This document shows, piece after piece, positions 17,501 through 27,975 of a DNA stretch of 64,000 nt (positions are counted from its first letter, which is position 1; the number at the start of each line of letters is the position of its first letter). Made by a program: the position numbers and the translations under genes. Under the pieces are notes generated by a model. That model made no database searches. It saw only the letters and a list, made by a program, of their open reading frames with translations, and was not told the origin of the DNA. Source of the stretch: Thermococcus sp. 21S7 (lineage in GTDB: Archaea > Methanobacteriota_B > Thermococci > Thermococcales > Thermococcaceae); assembly GCF_012027615.1 (NCBI RefSeq), contig NZ_SNUT01000002.1, forward strand, positions 1 to 64,000, given 5' to 3'.

Positions 17501-17891
17501 CCAGAGGCTCCACCACATGGTCGCCGACAAGATGCACGCGAGGAGCAGGGGTCCTGTTCAGGTCCTCACCAAGCAGCCGACGGAGGGAAGGGCCCGCGAG
17601 GGAGGTCTCAGGTTCGGTGAGATGGAGCGTGACGTCCTCATCGGTCACGGCGCCGCGATGCTGCTCATAGAGAGACTGCTCGAAGAGAGCGACAAGACCG
17701 AAATATGGGTCTGTGAGAACTGTGGACACCTAGCACTCGAAGACAAGCGCAGAGGAAAGGTCTACTGCCCTGTCTGCGGAGAGGAAGAGAAGATAAGCAA
17801 GGTGGAGATGAGCTACGCCTTCAAGCTGCTGCTGGATGAGCTGAAGGCGATGGGAATAAGGCCGTCTCTCAACATAGTTGATAGGGTGTGA
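14523..17891 (+). CDS. rpoB: DNA-directed RNA polymerase subunit B (unsplit)
   Basis: At 1122 residues this is the full-length Rpb2 homologue, with no B'/B'' split as found in methanogens and halophiles. It shows [10 protein letters not shown], the [13 protein letters not shown] block, GYNMEDA, the [12 protein letters not shown] catalytic-core motif, and a C-terminal zinc ribbon (CENCGH then CPVCGE). The ATG follows GAGGTGAGATT. It forms the active centre with RpoA1. The stop region overlaps the ribosome-binding site of rpoA1. Confidence 0.98.
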   Translation: MASRGPTVVDVTPDDLWLVMEAYWKEKGLVRQHLDSYNAFIDYGMQKVIDEFGGIKPDIPDFEVKFGKVRLGEPEFQEAQGQRKPLYPMDARIRNLTYSAPLYLELIPVVNGIAQEAVEVRIGELPIMLKSKACRLYGLSDEELIKLGEDPKDPGGYFIINGSERVIVSIEDLAPNKTLVERDQRQNRVIAKCFSYRHGYRALITVERRKDGILYVNIPNVPRPVKFVYVMRALGVLSDREIVEAVSDDPRIQHVLFDNLEDASDITTQEDALDYIGKLALPGQPKEYRLRRAQHIIDNNLLPHMGVEEKDRSAKAYYLGMMALKVLELSLGLRGEDDKDHYANKRLKLAGDLLRDLFRVAFGQLVKDMQYQMTKTYQRKGERYTFENIQRFVRNSIRPDVLSERIEHALATGAWPGGRTGVSQLLDRTNYMSTLSHLRRVTSPLSRDQPHFEARDLHGTHWGRICPTETPEGPNCGLVKNLSLMAQITTGIPEEEARDYLSRLGVIPIEERRPNPELWRVYLNGVLVGTVEDGEGLVNRIRTDRRSGRISDVINVALYQDEEVREIYVNSDDGRVRRPLIIVENGKPKLTREHIEGIKSGTLTWSELVKMGVIEYLDAEEEENAYVATWPWEVTEEHTHLELMPAAILGIPASLVPYPEHNAAPRNTYGAGMAKQSLGLGWANFRIRVDTRGHLMHYPQVPLVNSRIMKAVGFEERPAGQNFVVAVLSYGGYNMEDAVIMNKASIERGLARSTFFRTYEAEEKRYLGGQTDRFEVPDPTIQGYLGEKYYRHLDEDGIIFPESKVSGKDVLVGRTSPPRFLEEQSGLGGIILQERRETSVAVRPSERGIVDKVILTETGDGTKLVKVTVRDLRIPEFGDKFASRHGQKGVIGLIVPQEDMPWTESGIVPDLIVNPHGIPSRMTVGQLIEAIGGKVAALKGRRVDGTAFIGEPEEKLRKELEELGFKHSGREVMYDGITGRRLEADIFVGVIYYQRLHHMVADKMHARSRGPVQVLTKQPTEGRAREGGLRFGEMERDVLIGHGAAMLLIERLLEESDKTEIWVCENCGHLALEDKRRGKVYCPVCGEEEKISKVEMSYAFKLLLDELKAMGIRPSLNIVDRV

Positions 17892-17896
17892 TCGCC

Positions 17897-20614
17897 ATGC
17901 AGTCGATGAAAAAGGTCATCGGAAGTATTGAGTTCGGAATCCTCTCACCCCAGGAAATCAGAAAGATGAGCGCGGCCGAGATTACAGTCCCAGACACCTA
18001 CGACGATGACGGCTACCCGATAGAGGGCGGCCTCATGGACAAGAGGCTGGGTGTCATAGACCCGGGACTGCGCTGTGAGACCTGTGGGGCGCGCGCCGGA
18101 GACTGTCCCGGCCACTTCGGTCACGTCGAGCTGGCCAGGCCGATCATCCACGTCGGATTCGCGAAAACAATTCACCGCGTTCTGGAGAGCACCTGCCGCG
18201 AGTGCGGAAGGATAAAGCTAACCGACGAGGAGATAGAGGAGTACACCCACAAGTTCGAGGTCATGGGCGACAGGAAGAAGGCCAAGGACAGGCTCATCAA
18301 GGAGATACACAAGAAGGCCAAGGAGAGGATGGTCTGCCCGCACTGCGGTGCTCCCCAGTTCCCGATCAAGTTCGAGAGGCCGACCATCTACTGGGAGCTC
18401 AGGAAGGACGAGGAGGGCAACGAGTACAAGCACAGGATGATGCCGAGCGAGGTCAGGGACAGGCTTGAGAAGATACCCGACAAGGACTTACCGCTCCTCG
18501 GACTGCACCCTGAGAAAGCCCGTCCAGAGTGGATGGTCCTCACGGTTCTGCCGGTTCCCCCGGTTACGATGAGACCGTCCATCACCCTTGAGAGCGGCAT
18601 CCGTGCCGAGGATGACCTCACCCACAAGCTCGTCGATATCATTCGTATCAACAACAGGCTTAAGAGCAACATCGAGGCAGGTGCGCCGCAGCTGATTATT
18701 GAAGACCTCTGGGACCTCCTCCAGTACCATGTCACCACCTACATCAACAACGAGACCTCTGGCATCCCACCGGCCAAGCACAAGAGCGGAAGGCCGCTCA
18801 AGACCCTCGCCCAGCGTTTGAAGGGTAAAGAGGGACGCTTCCGTGGAAACCTCAGCGGTAAGCGCGTCAACTTCTCGGCCCGTACGGTCATAAGCCCCGA
18901 CCCGATGATAAGCATCAACGAGGTCGGCGTCCCGATGGCCGTCGCCATGGAGCTCACCGTTCCGGAGAAGGTCACCGAGTTCAACTTCGAAAAGCTCAGG
19001 AAGATGGTCCTCAACGGTCCCGAGAGGTATCCGGGCGCCAACTACGTTATCGACCCAGAGGGAAGGAGAATCCGTCTCATGGAGAACAACCTTGAGCTAA
19101 TCGCCGAGAAGCTAGACCTGGGCTGGACGGTCGAGAGGCACCTGCTGGACGGTGACATAGTCCTATTCAACAGGCAGCCGTCCCTGCACAGGATGAGCAT
19201 AATGGCCCACCGCGTTAGGGTCATGCCGTACAGGACATTCCGCCTCAACCTCGCAGTCTGCCCGCCCTACAACGCGGACTTCGACGGTGACGAGATGAAC
19301 CTCCACGTTCCGCAGACGGAGGAGGCTCAGGCGGAGGCAAAGATACTCATGGAGGTCCAGAACCACATCATCTCGCCAAGATACGGAGGCCCGCTCATCG
19401 CCGGAATTCAGGACCACATCTCAGGCGGCTACCTGCTCACCCGTGAGGGTGCCTACTTCACCCGCTCAGAGGTCGAGCAGATGCTCATGTTCGCGGGCGT
19501 TGACGTGAAGAAGCTTCCGGAGCCGGACAAGGTTGAAAACGGTGTCGAACTCTGGAGCGGAAAGACGATATTCTCGCTCCTCCTCCCAGACGACCTCACC
19601 ATCTGGTACCGCAACAAGCTCTGCGACGAGCCTGAGAGGTGTGAAGCCCTTGAGAAGCTCATAGAGGAGAAGCTCATCCCCGACGAGGAGGAGGTCAGGG
19701 CTTTAGCGTACGACGGCTTCACCTACATCCTCAATGGAAAGCTCCTCAGCGGTGCGATAGACAAGAAGGCCTACGGAAGGGAGGACGGAAAGCTCCTCGA
19801 CCTCATCGTGAGGGAGTACGGCGTGGAGAGGGCGAGGCAGTTCCTCGACCAGGTCACCAAGCTCGCGATTTGGGTCATAACGCACAAGGGCTTCACGACC
19901 GCGATAGACGACGAGGACCTTCCGAGCGAGGCCCTCGACAGGATTCACGAGATAATACGCGAGGCTGAGGAGAGGGTTAACAGGCTCATAGAGGCGTACA
20001 AGAACGGCGAGCTTGAACCGCTCCCGGGTAAGACCCTTGAGGAGACTCTGGAGAGCAACATCATGGCCGTTCTGGCCGAGGCGCGTGACAACGCCGGTAA
20101 GGTCGCCGAGAGGTACCTCGGTATGACCAACCACGCGGTCATCATGGCCAAGACCGGTGCGAGGGGTAAGATGCTCAACATCACCCAGATGGCGGCAATG
20201 CTCGGTCAGCAGTCCATCCGTGGAAAGAGGCTCTACCGCGGCTACCGCGGAAGGGTTCTCACGCACTTCAAGCCGGAGGATCTTGGGGCCAAGGCCAAGG
20301 GATTCGTCACCAACTCATATAAGAGCGGTCTAACCCCGCAGGAGTACTTCTTCCACGCAATGGGTGGACGTGAGGGACTTGTCGACACGGCCGTCAGAAC
20401 TGCCCAGAGTGGTTACATGCAGAGGAGGCTCATCAACGCGCTCCAGGACCTCAAGGTGGACTACGACGGAACGGTAAGAGACCCGACCGGAATCATCGTC
20501 CAGTTCAAGTACGGCGAGGACGGAATAGACCCAATGAAGAGCTGGGGAGGCAAGACCGTGGACGTTGATAGGGTGATTGTGAAAACCCTGCTCAAAGTGA
20601 GGGGGAAGGGGTGA
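17897..20614 (+). CDS. rpoA1: DNA-directed RNA polymerase subunit A'
   Basis: This 905-residue N-terminal part of the largest subunit has zinc motifs CETCGARAGDCPGHFGH and CRECG/CPHCG. The magnesium-binding NADFDGDEMN motif (about residues 459-468) holds the catalytic aspartates. The bridge-helix region includes GGREGLVDTAV. ATG at 17897 is chosen because GGTGTGATCG immediately precedes it; a GTG nine bases upstream overlaps the rpoB stop. The natural split to A'' follows after 5 bases. Confidence 0.98.
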   Translation: MQSMKKVIGSIEFGILSPQEIRKMSAAEITVPDTYDDDGYPIEGGLMDKRLGVIDPGLRCETCGARAGDCPGHFGHVELARPIIHVGFAKTIHRVLESTCRECGRIKLTDEEIEEYTHKFEVMGDRKKAKDRLIKEIHKKAKERMVCPHCGAPQFPIKFERPTIYWELRKDEEGNEYKHRMMPSEVRDRLEKIPDKDLPLLGLHPEKARPEWMVLTVLPVPPVTMRPSITLESGIRAEDDLTHKLVDIIRINNRLKSNIEAGAPQLIIEDLWDLLQYHVTTYINNETSGIPPAKHKSGRPLKTLAQRLKGKEGRFRGNLSGKRVNFSARTVISPDPMISINEVGVPMAVAMELTVPEKVTEFNFEKLRKMVLNGPERYPGANYVIDPEGRRIRLMENNLELIAEKLDLGWTVERHLLDGDIVLFNRQPSLHRMSIMAHRVRVMPYRTFRLNLAVCPPYNADFDGDEMNLHVPQTEEAQAEAKILMEVQNHIISPRYGGPLIAGIQDHISGGYLLTREGAYFTRSEVEQMLMFAGVDVKKLPEPDKVENGVELWSGKTIFSLLLPDDLTIWYRNKLCDEPERCEALEKLIEEKLIPDEEEVRALAYDGFTYILNGKLLSGAIDKKAYGREDGKLLDLIVREYGVERARQFLDQVTKLAIWVITHKGFTTAIDDEDLPSEALDRIHEIIREAEERVNRLIEAYKNGELEPLPGKTLEETLESNIMAVLAEARDNAGKVAERYLGMTNHAVIMAKTGARGKMLNITQMAAMLGQQSIRGKRLYRGYRGRVLTHFKPEDLGAKAKGFVTNSYKSGLTPQEYFFHAMGGREGLVDTAVRTAQSGYMQRRLINALQDLKVDYDGTVRDPTGIIVQFKYGEDGIDPMKSWGGKTVDVDRVIVKTLLKVRGKG

Positions 20615-20619
20615 GATAG

Positions 20620-21795
20620 ATGGTCGCCGCAAAAACCATCAAGAGCATGGTTGACAAGGCCGAGCTTCCCGACAACATCAAGGAAGAGCTCTACAACAAG
20701 CTCATCGAGTACAACAGGAAGTACAATCTCAAGAAGACTGAGGTTCAAGCCATCATAGACGAGGCCGTCAACGAGTACCAGAGGGCACTCATCGAGCCGG
20801 GCGAGGCGATAGGAACCGTCGCCGCGCAGTCCATCGGAGAGCCATCAACCCAGATGACCCTCAACACCTTCCACTACGCAGGTGTCGCTGAGATTAACGT
20901 CACCCTCGGTCTGCCGAGAATCATCGAGATCGTCGATGCCAGAAAGAACCCGTCAACGCCCATCATGACCGTTTACCTGGACGAGAAGCACCGCTATGAC
21001 CGCGAGAAGGCCCTGGAGGTTGCGAGGCGCATTGAGGGAACGAGCCTTGAGAACCTCGCCAGGGAGACCACCATAGACATCCTCAACTTCGAGTTCATAG
21101 TTGACATAGACCCGGAGAGGCTTGAGAAGGCGGGTCTTGACATGGAGAGGATTCAGAGGAAGCTGGAGAGCTCCTTCAAGAGCGCTGAATTTGAAGTTGA
21201 CGGCTACACCGTCATAATGCGCCCCAAAAAGGTCGGCAAGCTCTCCGACCTGAGGAGGCTCTCCGAAAAGGTTAAAAAGCACCGCCTTAAGGGTCTCTCG
21301 GGCGTCGGGAAGACCATCATAAGGAAGGAAGGCGACGAGTACGTCATCTACACCGAGGGCTCAAACTTCAAGCAGGTCATCAAGGTTCCGGGCGTTGACC
21401 CGACGAGAACCAGAACCAACAACATCCACGAGATCGCCGAGGTGCTCGGCATCGAGGCGGCAAGAAACGCCATCATCGAGGAAATCGTCAACACGATGCG
21501 CGAGCAGGGTCTTGAGGTTGACGTCAGGCACATCATGCTCGTCGCCGATATGATGACGCTCGACGGCGTGATACTGCCCATCGGCAGGCACGGTATAGTT
21601 GGGGAGAAGGCCAGCGTGCTTGCCAGGGCCGCTTTCGAGATCACCACCCAGCACCTCTTTGAGGCGGCTGAAAGGGGTGAAACCGACCCGCTCAACGGTG
21701 TCGTCGAGAACGTCCTCATAGGACAGCCCGTGCCCGTCGGTACGGGAATCGTCAAACTGGCAATGAATCTCCCCCTGAGACCGAAAAGGGAGTAG
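20620..21795 (+). CDS. rpoA2: DNA-directed RNA polymerase subunit A''
   Basis: This 391-residue C-terminal part of the largest subunit carries the trigger-loop region [20 protein letters not shown], followed by LNTFHYAG and the late block [15 protein letters not shown]. No intein is present. The ATG follows GGGGTGAGATAG, 5 bases after rpoA1, keeping A' and A'' translation coupled. Confidence 0.98.
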   Translation: MVAAKTIKSMVDKAELPDNIKEELYNKLIEYNRKYNLKKTEVQAIIDEAVNEYQRALIEPGEAIGTVAAQSIGEPSTQMTLNTFHYAGVAEINVTLGLPRIIEIVDARKNPSTPIMTVYLDEKHRYDREKALEVARRIEGTSLENLARETTIDILNFEFIVDIDPERLEKAGLDMERIQRKLESSFKSAEFEVDGYTVIMRPKKVGKLSDLRRLSEKVKKHRLKGLSGVGKTIIRKEGDEYVIYTEGSNFKQVIKVPGVDPTRTRTNNIHEIAEVLGIEAARNAIIEEIVNTMREQGLEVDVRHIMLVADMMTLDGVILPIGRHGIVGEKASVLARAAFEITTQHLFEAAERGETDPLNGVVENVLIGQPVPVGTGIVKLAMNLPLRPKRE

Positions 21796-21808
21796 GGAGG
21801 TGTAGTTA

Positions 21809-22554
<746 letters not shown>

Positions 22555-22564
22555 GGTGATGCTC

Positions 22565-23008
22565 ATGCCTGGAAAGAAGGCCCCGTATGGAGAGTTTGCC
22601 GGAAGGAAGCTCAAGCTCAAGAGAAAGAAGTTCCGCTGGAGCGACATAAGGTACAAGAGAAGGGTTCTCCGCCTCAAGGAGAAGAGCGACCCGCTCGAAG
22701 GCGCCCCGCAGGCCAAGGGAATAGTCCTTGAGAAGATAGCCGTCGAGGCAAAGCAGCCGAACTCCGCTATGCGTAAAGCAGTCCGTGTTCAGCTCATCAA
22801 GAACGGTAAGGTCGTCACTGCCTTCACCCCCGGTGACGGTGCCATCAACCACATAGACGAGCACGACGAGGTCATCATCGAGGGAATCGGCGGCCCCAAG
22901 GGTGGTTCCATGGGTGATATCCCGGGAATCAGGTACAAGGTCGTCAAGGTCAACAGGGTCAGCCTCAAGGAGCTCGTCAAGGGAAGGAAGGAGAAGCCGA
23001 GGAGGTGA
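22565..23008 (+). CDS. rps12: Ribosomal protein S12
   Basis: A 147-residue S12/uS12 decoding-centre protein with the conserved [14 protein letters not shown] block and the [13 protein letters not shown] region. ATG at 22565 is selected because GAGGTGATGCTC lies directly before it; two ATGs within that site would add three residues. It is followed by rps7 after 5 bases. Confidence 0.97.
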   Translation: MPGKKAPYGEFAGRKLKLKRKKFRWSDIRYKRRVLRLKEKSDPLEGAPQAKGIVLEKIAVEAKQPNSAMRKAVRVQLIKNGKVVTAFTPGDGAINHIDEHDEVIIEGIGGPKGGSMGDIPGIRYKVVKVNRVSLKELVKGRKEKPRR

Positions 23009-23013
23009 AGTGA

Positions 23014-23661
23014 ATGGCCAAGGCAATCGCTGAGCGCTTTTACCAGCCTAAGGAGCTTAAGGTCATGGGCAGATGGAGCGTTGAGGACGTCGTCGTGAAC
23101 GACCCGTCGCTCAGGCCATACATAAACCTCGATGCGAGAATCCTCCCGCACAGCCACGGAAGGCACGCCAAGAAGTCCTTCGGAAAGGCTCAGGTTCACA
23201 TCGTTGAGAGGCTCATCAACAAGGTCATGCGCAGCGGCGCCAGCGGCCACAAGGTCGGCGGCCACTTCATGAGAAGGGAGCACCGCTCGCTCATGAGCAA
23301 GAAGATGAAGGCCTACGAGGTCGTTAAGGAGGCCTTCATGATCATCGAGAGGAGAACCAAGCAGAACCCGATTCAGGTTCTCGTCAGGGCCCTTGAGAAC
23401 TCCGCCCCGAGGGAGGACACGACCACCATCGCCTTCGGTGGAATCCGCTACCACATGGCCGTTGACGTTGCACCCCTCAGGAGGCTCGACATAGCCCTCA
23501 AGAACCTCGCCCTCGGTGCGAGCGCCAAGTGCTACAGGAACAAGACCAGCTACGCCCAGGCTTTGGCGGAGGAAATAATCGCCGCCGCCAACAAGGACCC
23601 GAAGAGCTTCGCCTACAGCAAGAAGGAAGAGATCGAGAGGATTGCCCAGTCCTCACGCTGA
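23014..23661 (+). CDS. rps7: Ribosomal protein S7
   Basis: A 215-residue S7/uS7 protein that nucleates the 30S head. Conserved segments include [27 protein letters not shown] and the C-terminal [19 protein letters not shown]. It ends the rpo-rps operon. The elongation-factor genes often found next in other archaea are not here; a toxin-antitoxin pair follows. Confidence 0.97.
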   Translation: MAKAIAERFYQPKELKVMGRWSVEDVVVNDPSLRPYINLDARILPHSHGRHAKKSFGKAQVHIVERLINKVMRSGASGHKVGGHFMRREHRSLMSKKMKAYEVVKEAFMIIERRTKQNPIQVLVRALENSAPREDTTTIAFGGIRYHMAVDVAPLRRLDIALKNLALGASAKCYRNKTSYAQALAEEIIAAANKDPKSFAYSKKEEIERIAQSSR

Positions 23662-23713
23662 GGGCTGGCAGGCTTTCTCCACTATTCTTCGCTTTTCTCG
23701 CGTTGTTATCGGA

Positions 23714-23724
23714 AGGTTTTTATG
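23714..23724 (+). promoter_or_regulatory. TATA box of the vapBC pair
   Basis: GGTTTTTATGC lies about 38 bases upstream of the vapB ATG. A GGTGAATG ribosome-binding site lies between, so the pair has its own promoter. Confidence 0.55.
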
Positions 23725-23757
23725 CTTTGTGAGTAAGACTATTCTGGTGAATGTAAG

Positions 23758-23988
23758 ATGACCACTGTAAAAGTTTCTTCAAAGGGCCAGATAGTTTTAC
23801 CCAAAGCCATTCGTGAGAAGTTCGGCATCAAAGAGGGCGACGAGCTTGAGGTTCTTGACTTTGGGAACGAGATTGTGATAGTTCCGATAAAGAAAGGCCT
23901 AAAACTCAGGGGACTCGTGAAGTTTGAAAAACCCGCAAAAGAGATTCTGCGAGAGATTAGAGCAGAGGAAGAAGAACTGGAGGACTGA
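23758..23988 (+). CDS. vapB: AbrB/MazE-type antitoxin (VapB)
   Basis: A 76-residue DNA-binding antitoxin. Residues 1-48 form a swapped-hairpin AbrB domain: VSSKGQIVLPKAIREKFGIKEGD is the textbook signature (shown here up to position 27), followed by VLDFGNEIVIVP. The acidic C-terminal tail (EIRAEEEELED) would wrap and inhibit the toxin. The vapC start follows two bases after the stop. Autoregulation of its own promoter is expected for the family. Confidence 0.93.
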   Translation: MTTVKVSSKGQIVLPKAIREKFGIKEGDELEVLDFGNEIVIVPIKKGLKLRGLVKFEKPAKEILREIRAEEEELED

Positions 23989-23990
23989 GG

Positions 23991-24386
23991 ATGAAAGTTG
24001 TTCTGGACAGCCACGCAGTTCTTGCCTACATAAACGACGAGCCCGTATCCGAAAAGGTTCAGAAATACCTTGATCTCGGAAGGAATGGAAAGGCGAAATT
24101 GTATATGAACGTGGTTAACCTCGGGGAAGTCTATTATGTCCTCTCAAGGCGAAAAGGGGTTGATGTGGCCAATATTGCGATGGCCCTTTTAAAGAAAGAA
24201 CCAATAACGTTCGTCATTGCTGATGAAAGGCTTGCCCTGATGGCGGGCAGGATAAAGGCCTTTCACAAGTTGAGCTATGCCGATGCTTTCGCCGCCGCTA
24301 CTGCAATGGACCTCGATGCGGTTCTTTTAACGGGTGATGACGAGTTCAAGAGCGTTGAGGACAAGGTGAAAATCGAGTGGCTTTAA
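23991..24386 (+). CDS. vapC: PIN-domain ribonuclease toxin (VapC)
   Basis: A 131-residue PIN-domain RNase with the four acidic metal-ligand positions: Asp6 (VVLDSHAV), Glu46 (NLGEVYY), Asp98 (LSYADAF) and Asp116 (LTGDDEF). VapC toxins typically cut tRNA or rRNA. The gene is intact and coupled to vapB. It sits directly after the essential rpo-rps operon. Confidence 0.93.
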   Translation: MKVVLDSHAVLAYINDEPVSEKVQKYLDLGRNGKAKLYMNVVNLGEVYYVLSRRKGVDVANIAMALLKKEPITFVIADERLALMAGRIKAFHKLSYADAFAAATAMDLDAVLLTGDDEFKSVEDKVKIEWL

Positions 24387-24399
24387 AAGGGAGCTCATT

Positions 24400-25125
24400 C
24401 TAGACTTTGCTAAACCTCACCCGGAATGAGTTTCTGTCTTTATCGATTCTCGGTGAAGATCTGGCGTAATAGCCGTCATAGGCGAAGTCACCGAAGAACA
24501 TTTGGCCACCACCTCTCACTTGCTCGGTTTTCCCTTTCCCAGTAACCTCAACTCTCAGGATTCCATCGTTCCCGGGTAAAAGCCTGAATCCCCTGATAAT
24601 GCCCCTGAAGGGCCTCACGGTGATGGCACCCTCCCAGAAGTCCAGAAACACGGGGGAGAGCCGGCCGGTTATTTTTATGTACTCCCCTCGTTTGAAGGTC
24701 ATCTCCCCGGTCAGCTTCTCCTCAATGGGGACGTACACGAAGGACTCTCCTTCCCTGCAAAGCCGAAAGCGAACCGGAAAACCTATGACCGCCCTTGAGA
24801 GAACCCCGAAGTCCACCGCGAGGTACACCGTTCCCCACCAGGTTTTCCTCTTCTCATCATCACACGGCACGTCTCGCCCCGCTTCGGGAATTGTCCGGGC
24901 GTACCCGCCAAGAATCCTGGCGACTACGCTATACCTCCCTTCATTGTCCAGGGGTTCAATTGAAGGGGTTGCGTTGTTTAGTACCTCCACGTTGTCTATG
25001 GTAGCCTCGATAACGGGTTCTATCTCAATTTCTTGCCCTATCCTGAATACTTCAAAGGGATCCTTCACTCCACCAGAGGTTATGTCCGAGAGCACTGTAT
25101 CGTCAACGTGGAGGTTTAGCTCCAT
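24400..25125 (-). CDS. Protein of unknown function
   Basis: A 241-residue soluble, mostly beta protein with no signal peptide and two cysteines (VPCDDEK, RLCREGE). It contains several regularly spaced VxVxG-like strands, which suggests one or two beta-sandwich domains. The ATG at 25125 follows GGGAGGTAGCT. It lies in the same direction as the phosphodiesterase gene upstream (20-base gap), so they may form an operon. No family recognised. Confidence 0.75.
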   Translation of the reverse strand: MELNLHVDDTVLSDITSGGVKDPFEVFRIGQEIEIEPVIEATIDNVEVLNNATPSIEPLDNEGRYSVVARILGGYARTIPEAGRDVPCDDEKRKTWWGTVYLAVDFGVLSRAVIGFPVRFRLCREGESFVYVPIEEKLTGEMTFKRGEYIKITGRLSPVFLDFWEGAITVRPFRGIIRGFRLLPGNDGILRVEVTGKGKTEQVRGGGQMFFGDFAYDGYYARSSPRIDKDRNSFRVRFSKV

Positions 25126-25145
25126 AGCTACCTCCCCAATCCCTC

Positions 25146-26264
25146 TTAAACCAAACTCTTCCCAACCATGTTTCCCGGCTTCTCGACTCCGAAGAACTTC
25201 AGCACCGTCGGCGCTATGTCCATAAGGCTTGCATTCTCAGGCTTGGCATCCTCAAATCCCCACAGAATCAGCGGAACTTTAAGGGCCGGTTCGTTCATCG
25301 AGCCGTGCATCCCCCTAACCCAGTGGCTCACTCCCTTTATGCCCTTGCACATCCTGTGGGAGCAGAACCAGTAGCCGGGCTTGGCGGAGACTATCAGCTC
25401 GCCGCTGTTCGGGCTGTTGAGATACTCCAAATCCTCACGGAAGAAGACGGCCTTAACTCCCGGCGCCCGTCTGAGAACCTCAAAGGCCTCCTCGGCCTCG
25501 TTTGGATTCCTCAGATAGACATGAACCCCGCCGCCGGAGGAAACCCGGAGGGTCTCAATCCCGTACTTCCTCAGGTAAGTCCTCAGGTTCACCCAGGTGT
25601 GAACCTCCTCCTGCCCGTGGTCGGCGAAGATTATGAAGGCGTATTCGTCTTTGAGGCGCTCCCATAGGGTTCTAACTGCAGTGTCAACGGTCTCAACGGC
25701 CTTTAGAGCCCCCTCGCTCAGAGGGCCGTGATCATGGCTCATGCCGTCAATCGAGGCGAAGTGGACGAGCAACAGGTCAGGCCTGCACTCCTCGTAGAGG
25801 TACAGCGCGGAGCTGAGAACCCAGGCGTCCTTCCTCCAGTCCCGTCCGTGCTGGCGGTACATCCTATCGCTTGAGAAGAAGGGCGGAAAAATCCTCACGT
25901 CGGTGCCGCTGAAGGGTGGCATGGTGTACCCGGAGACGCTGGCGGTTCTAACGCCCCTGGCACGGAGAATATCAACGACCGTTGGAGCCTTGATGACACT
26001 GTGGGGGTTGAACGCTATTTCGTAGTCATAGAAGTTGACCTTCCTGTCAGCGAGGCGGTCGTAGTAGCCGTTCTCAACGACGCCGTGGTCTTTCGGCCAC
26101 ACACCGGTCATGACGCTCGTGTGAACTAGGTCGGTGAGCGTTGGGAAGATGGAATCAACCACCGCAAAGCTTCCGCTCTCGGCTAACTCGCTCAGGAATG
26201 GCATATGTTTGAGGTTGTAAAGGCCGTTCCCGTCGATGCTTATGAGGGCGAGCTTTTTTCTCAT
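25146..26264 (-). CDS. Type I phosphodiesterase/nucleotide pyrophosphatase-like enzyme
   Basis: A 372-residue alkaline-phosphatase-superfamily protein. It starts MRKKLALISIDGNG, giving the first metal Asp. The threonine in FPTLTDLVHTSVMTG is the likely nucleophile, and VHFASIDGMSHDHG and IFADHGQEEVH supply further metal ligands. These match archaeal members that act on phosphodiesters or phosphonates. ATG at 26264 sits behind GGTGATGGAA; in-frame ATG or GTG codons upstream overlap that site. Substrate unknown. Confidence 0.88.
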   Translation of the reverse strand: MRKKLALISIDGNGLYNLKHMPFLSELAESGSFAVVDSIFPTLTDLVHTSVMTGVWPKDHGVVENGYYDRLADRKVNFYDYEIAFNPHSVIKAPTVVDILRARGVRTASVSGYTMPPFSGTDVRIFPPFFSSDRMYRQHGRDWRKDAWVLSSALYLYEECRPDLLLVHFASIDGMSHDHGPLSEGALKAVETVDTAVRTLWERLKDEYAFIIFADHGQEEVHTWVNLRTYLRKYGIETLRVSSGGGVHVYLRNPNEAEEAFEVLRRAPGVKAVFFREDLEYLNSPNSGELIVSAKPGYWFCSHRMCKGIKGVSHWVRGMHGSMNEPALKVPLILWGFEDAKPENASLMDIAPTVLKFFGVEKPGNMVGKSLV

Positions 26265-26324
26265 TTCCATCACCGGTGTCAGCCTGACGTGCACTCCATC
26301 ATCTTCAGTGGGATGGAGTGGTCA

Positions 26325-27593
26325 TCATCCACCTGCCCTTTCTCCGGTGATGCGGTATAAATTCTTTCCGAGCCATTCGTCCAGGGTTTTCTGTCTCGCG
26401 AGGCTCCCGAGGATGTAGCTTCTCGCAAGGTATCTCTCAAAGGGATGCTCAAGACGCCCCCTTATGGCGTCAAGGGCCTCGTTGAGCGTCTCGAAGCGCC
26501 CTATCAAGTTGCCCATCGCCTTCTTCACTCCGAGGCGAATCTGCCAGACGCCAACAGGGGCATAGTACTCCGGCGTTACCTCGCGGAAGACCACGGCCCT
26601 CGCCTGCCGCCTCCTTGCCCTAAGGGCTTCGAGGACGCTCAAGCGGGCGGCGTGGTAGGCACCGGCGGTTTCCTTGACGTACTCCTTCCTCCCGCGGAAG
26701 TCCTCGTAGTCGTGGATTACACTCGGCTCGCTCGCACCGAAGAGCGAGCCCTTCAGCCAGACCTCAAGAAGTTCGAAGGCGTAAGGCTCCGGCATCATGA
26801 GAACTGCGTAGCGGTTGCCCATGAACCTGTGGAAGTACACTTCATAGTCGTTTATCTCAGGATAGTGGAGGATTTCCCTCCGCAGGTTCTTCCCTATCGT
26901 ATCCTGAACGGCAGTTATGCCCCACCTCGTTGGGACGAGTCTCTTGTCGAGGCCGAGGAGACCGGCGGAGAGGAGCCTTATGATGTAGTACTCGTCGAAG
27001 CCCCAGTTGTAGAGGCGCATTATAGCCGCTTCCGCCTTCAGCTCATCACTCACGACGTAGTCGGTCCTCCTTGGAATCCTGGGATTCTCAGTGAGCTCGA
27101 AGTCAAGCAGCTCGGCCTTCGGCCCTATCGGCGGCGCAAACTCGCTGGGGATAACTTTGAGAACGGGCTTCCTCTTGAGGAGCACCTCGCTGTCAACGGG
27201 CTTTATCGACATCGCCAGTTCCTGAACCTCGCCGAGGATTCTACCGCTTCGCCTCACGCGAACGTCGGCCTTCGTCTCGCCCATGACGAGAAGCGAGCGG
27301 TAGTAGAGGATGTCCTTTATAGTCCTGTTCTCCCACTTCATCGGGCTGTCTAGATGGCTGGTGTTTCCCTCGATTGGGGGCACGAGCGGGCCTATGCGAA
27401 CCTTGGGATAACCGTACTCCCCAACAAAGATGCTTGGAGGGGAGGAGCCAAAGAGATGGCGTTTGTTCAGTTTCTGCTCGACGGTGCGAGCTACCCTAAA
27501 CCTCTCAAGGATCGGACAGGTTGGTCTTCCACAGAGGAGCTTTCTGCCCTTGCAGACCGCACAGAGTTTCGAGTTAAAGACCGGAGCGCTCAT
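26325..27593 (-). CDS. nreA: NreA, archaeal PCNA-interacting DNA repair protein
   Basis: A 422-residue Nre-family protein. The N-terminus has the zinc-binding pattern CAVCKGRKLLCGRPTCP and the family blocks SSPPSIFVGEYGYPKV and IGPLVPP. At the C-terminus, QKTLDEWL looks like the PCNA-binding motif reported for NreA. The start at 27593 is preferred over upstream ATGs: a TATA-like element (plus-strand bases 27615-27624) is centred 27 bases upstream, so the mRNA is leaderless. NreA acts in repair of DNA damage; the biochemical step is unsettled. Confidence 0.92.
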   Translation of the reverse strand: MSAPVFNSKLCAVCKGRKLLCGRPTCPILERFRVARTVEQKLNKRHLFGSSPPSIFVGEYGYPKVRIGPLVPPIEGNTSHLDSPMKWENRTIKDILYYRSLLVMGETKADVRVRRSGRILGEVQELAMSIKPVDSEVLLKRKPVLKVIPSEFAPPIGPKAELLDFELTENPRIPRRTDYVVSDELKAEAAIMRLYNWGFDEYYIIRLLSAGLLGLDKRLVPTRWGITAVQDTIGKNLRREILHYPEINDYEVYFHRFMGNRYAVLMMPEPYAFELLEVWLKGSLFGASEPSVIHDYEDFRGRKEYVKETAGAYHAARLSVLEALRARRRQARAVVFREVTPEYYAPVGVWQIRLGVKKAMGNLIGRFETLNEALDAIRGRLEHPFERYLARSYILGSLARQKTLDEWLGKNLYRITGERAGG

Positions 27594-27614
27594 CGAGGGT
27601 AGGTAAGCGGTAGG

Positions 27615-27624
27615 GTATTTATGG
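27615..27624 (-). promoter_or_regulatory. TATA box of nreA (leaderless transcript)
   Basis: On the minus strand the element reads CATAAATACC and is centred about 27 bases before the nreA ATG, so transcription would start at or next to the start codon. No Shine-Dalgarno site is present. Confidence 0.6.
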
Positions 27625-27809
27625 TTTGTTCCCAGGAAACGTTGCTTCGCAAAGCTTGACCAAAAGTCCGTGATTCCCTTTCCAATTTGCATTATGATGT
27701 TGTACTGTCATTGGAGCATTCCCGAACAAGGATTCACTGAACCCTTCCAAAAGAGCACTTCACAAAAAATCACTCCTCGATCAGATTTTTGCTTGGTAAA
27801 AGGTTCTTA
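27625..27809. other. Gene-free gap between nreA and tRNA-Val with repeat relics
   Basis: No gene seen. The segment 27646-27682 (CTTCGCAAAGCTTGACC then GTGATTCCC) matches two pieces of the gap downstream of tRNA-Thr at 12153-12178 and 12268-12283. The rest is low-complexity and A+T-rich. It is likely a relic of mobile DNA near tRNA genes. Confidence 0.4.
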
Positions 27810-27887
27810 TGGTGGGCCCGCGGGGATTCGAACCCCGGACCTCCACCTTGTCAGGGTGGCGTCATAACCAGTCTAGACCACGGGCCC
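27810..27887 (-). tRNA. tRNA-Val (GAC)
   Basis: The cloverleaf on the minus strand has acceptor GGGCCCG/CGGGCCC, anticodon loop CTGACAA giving GAC and T-loop TTCGAAT. Discriminator A and CCA are encoded. It is paired with tRNA-Ala ten bases away in the same direction. Confidence 0.95.
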
Positions 27888-27897
27888 AACCCAAGGA

Positions 27898-27975
<78 letters not shown>

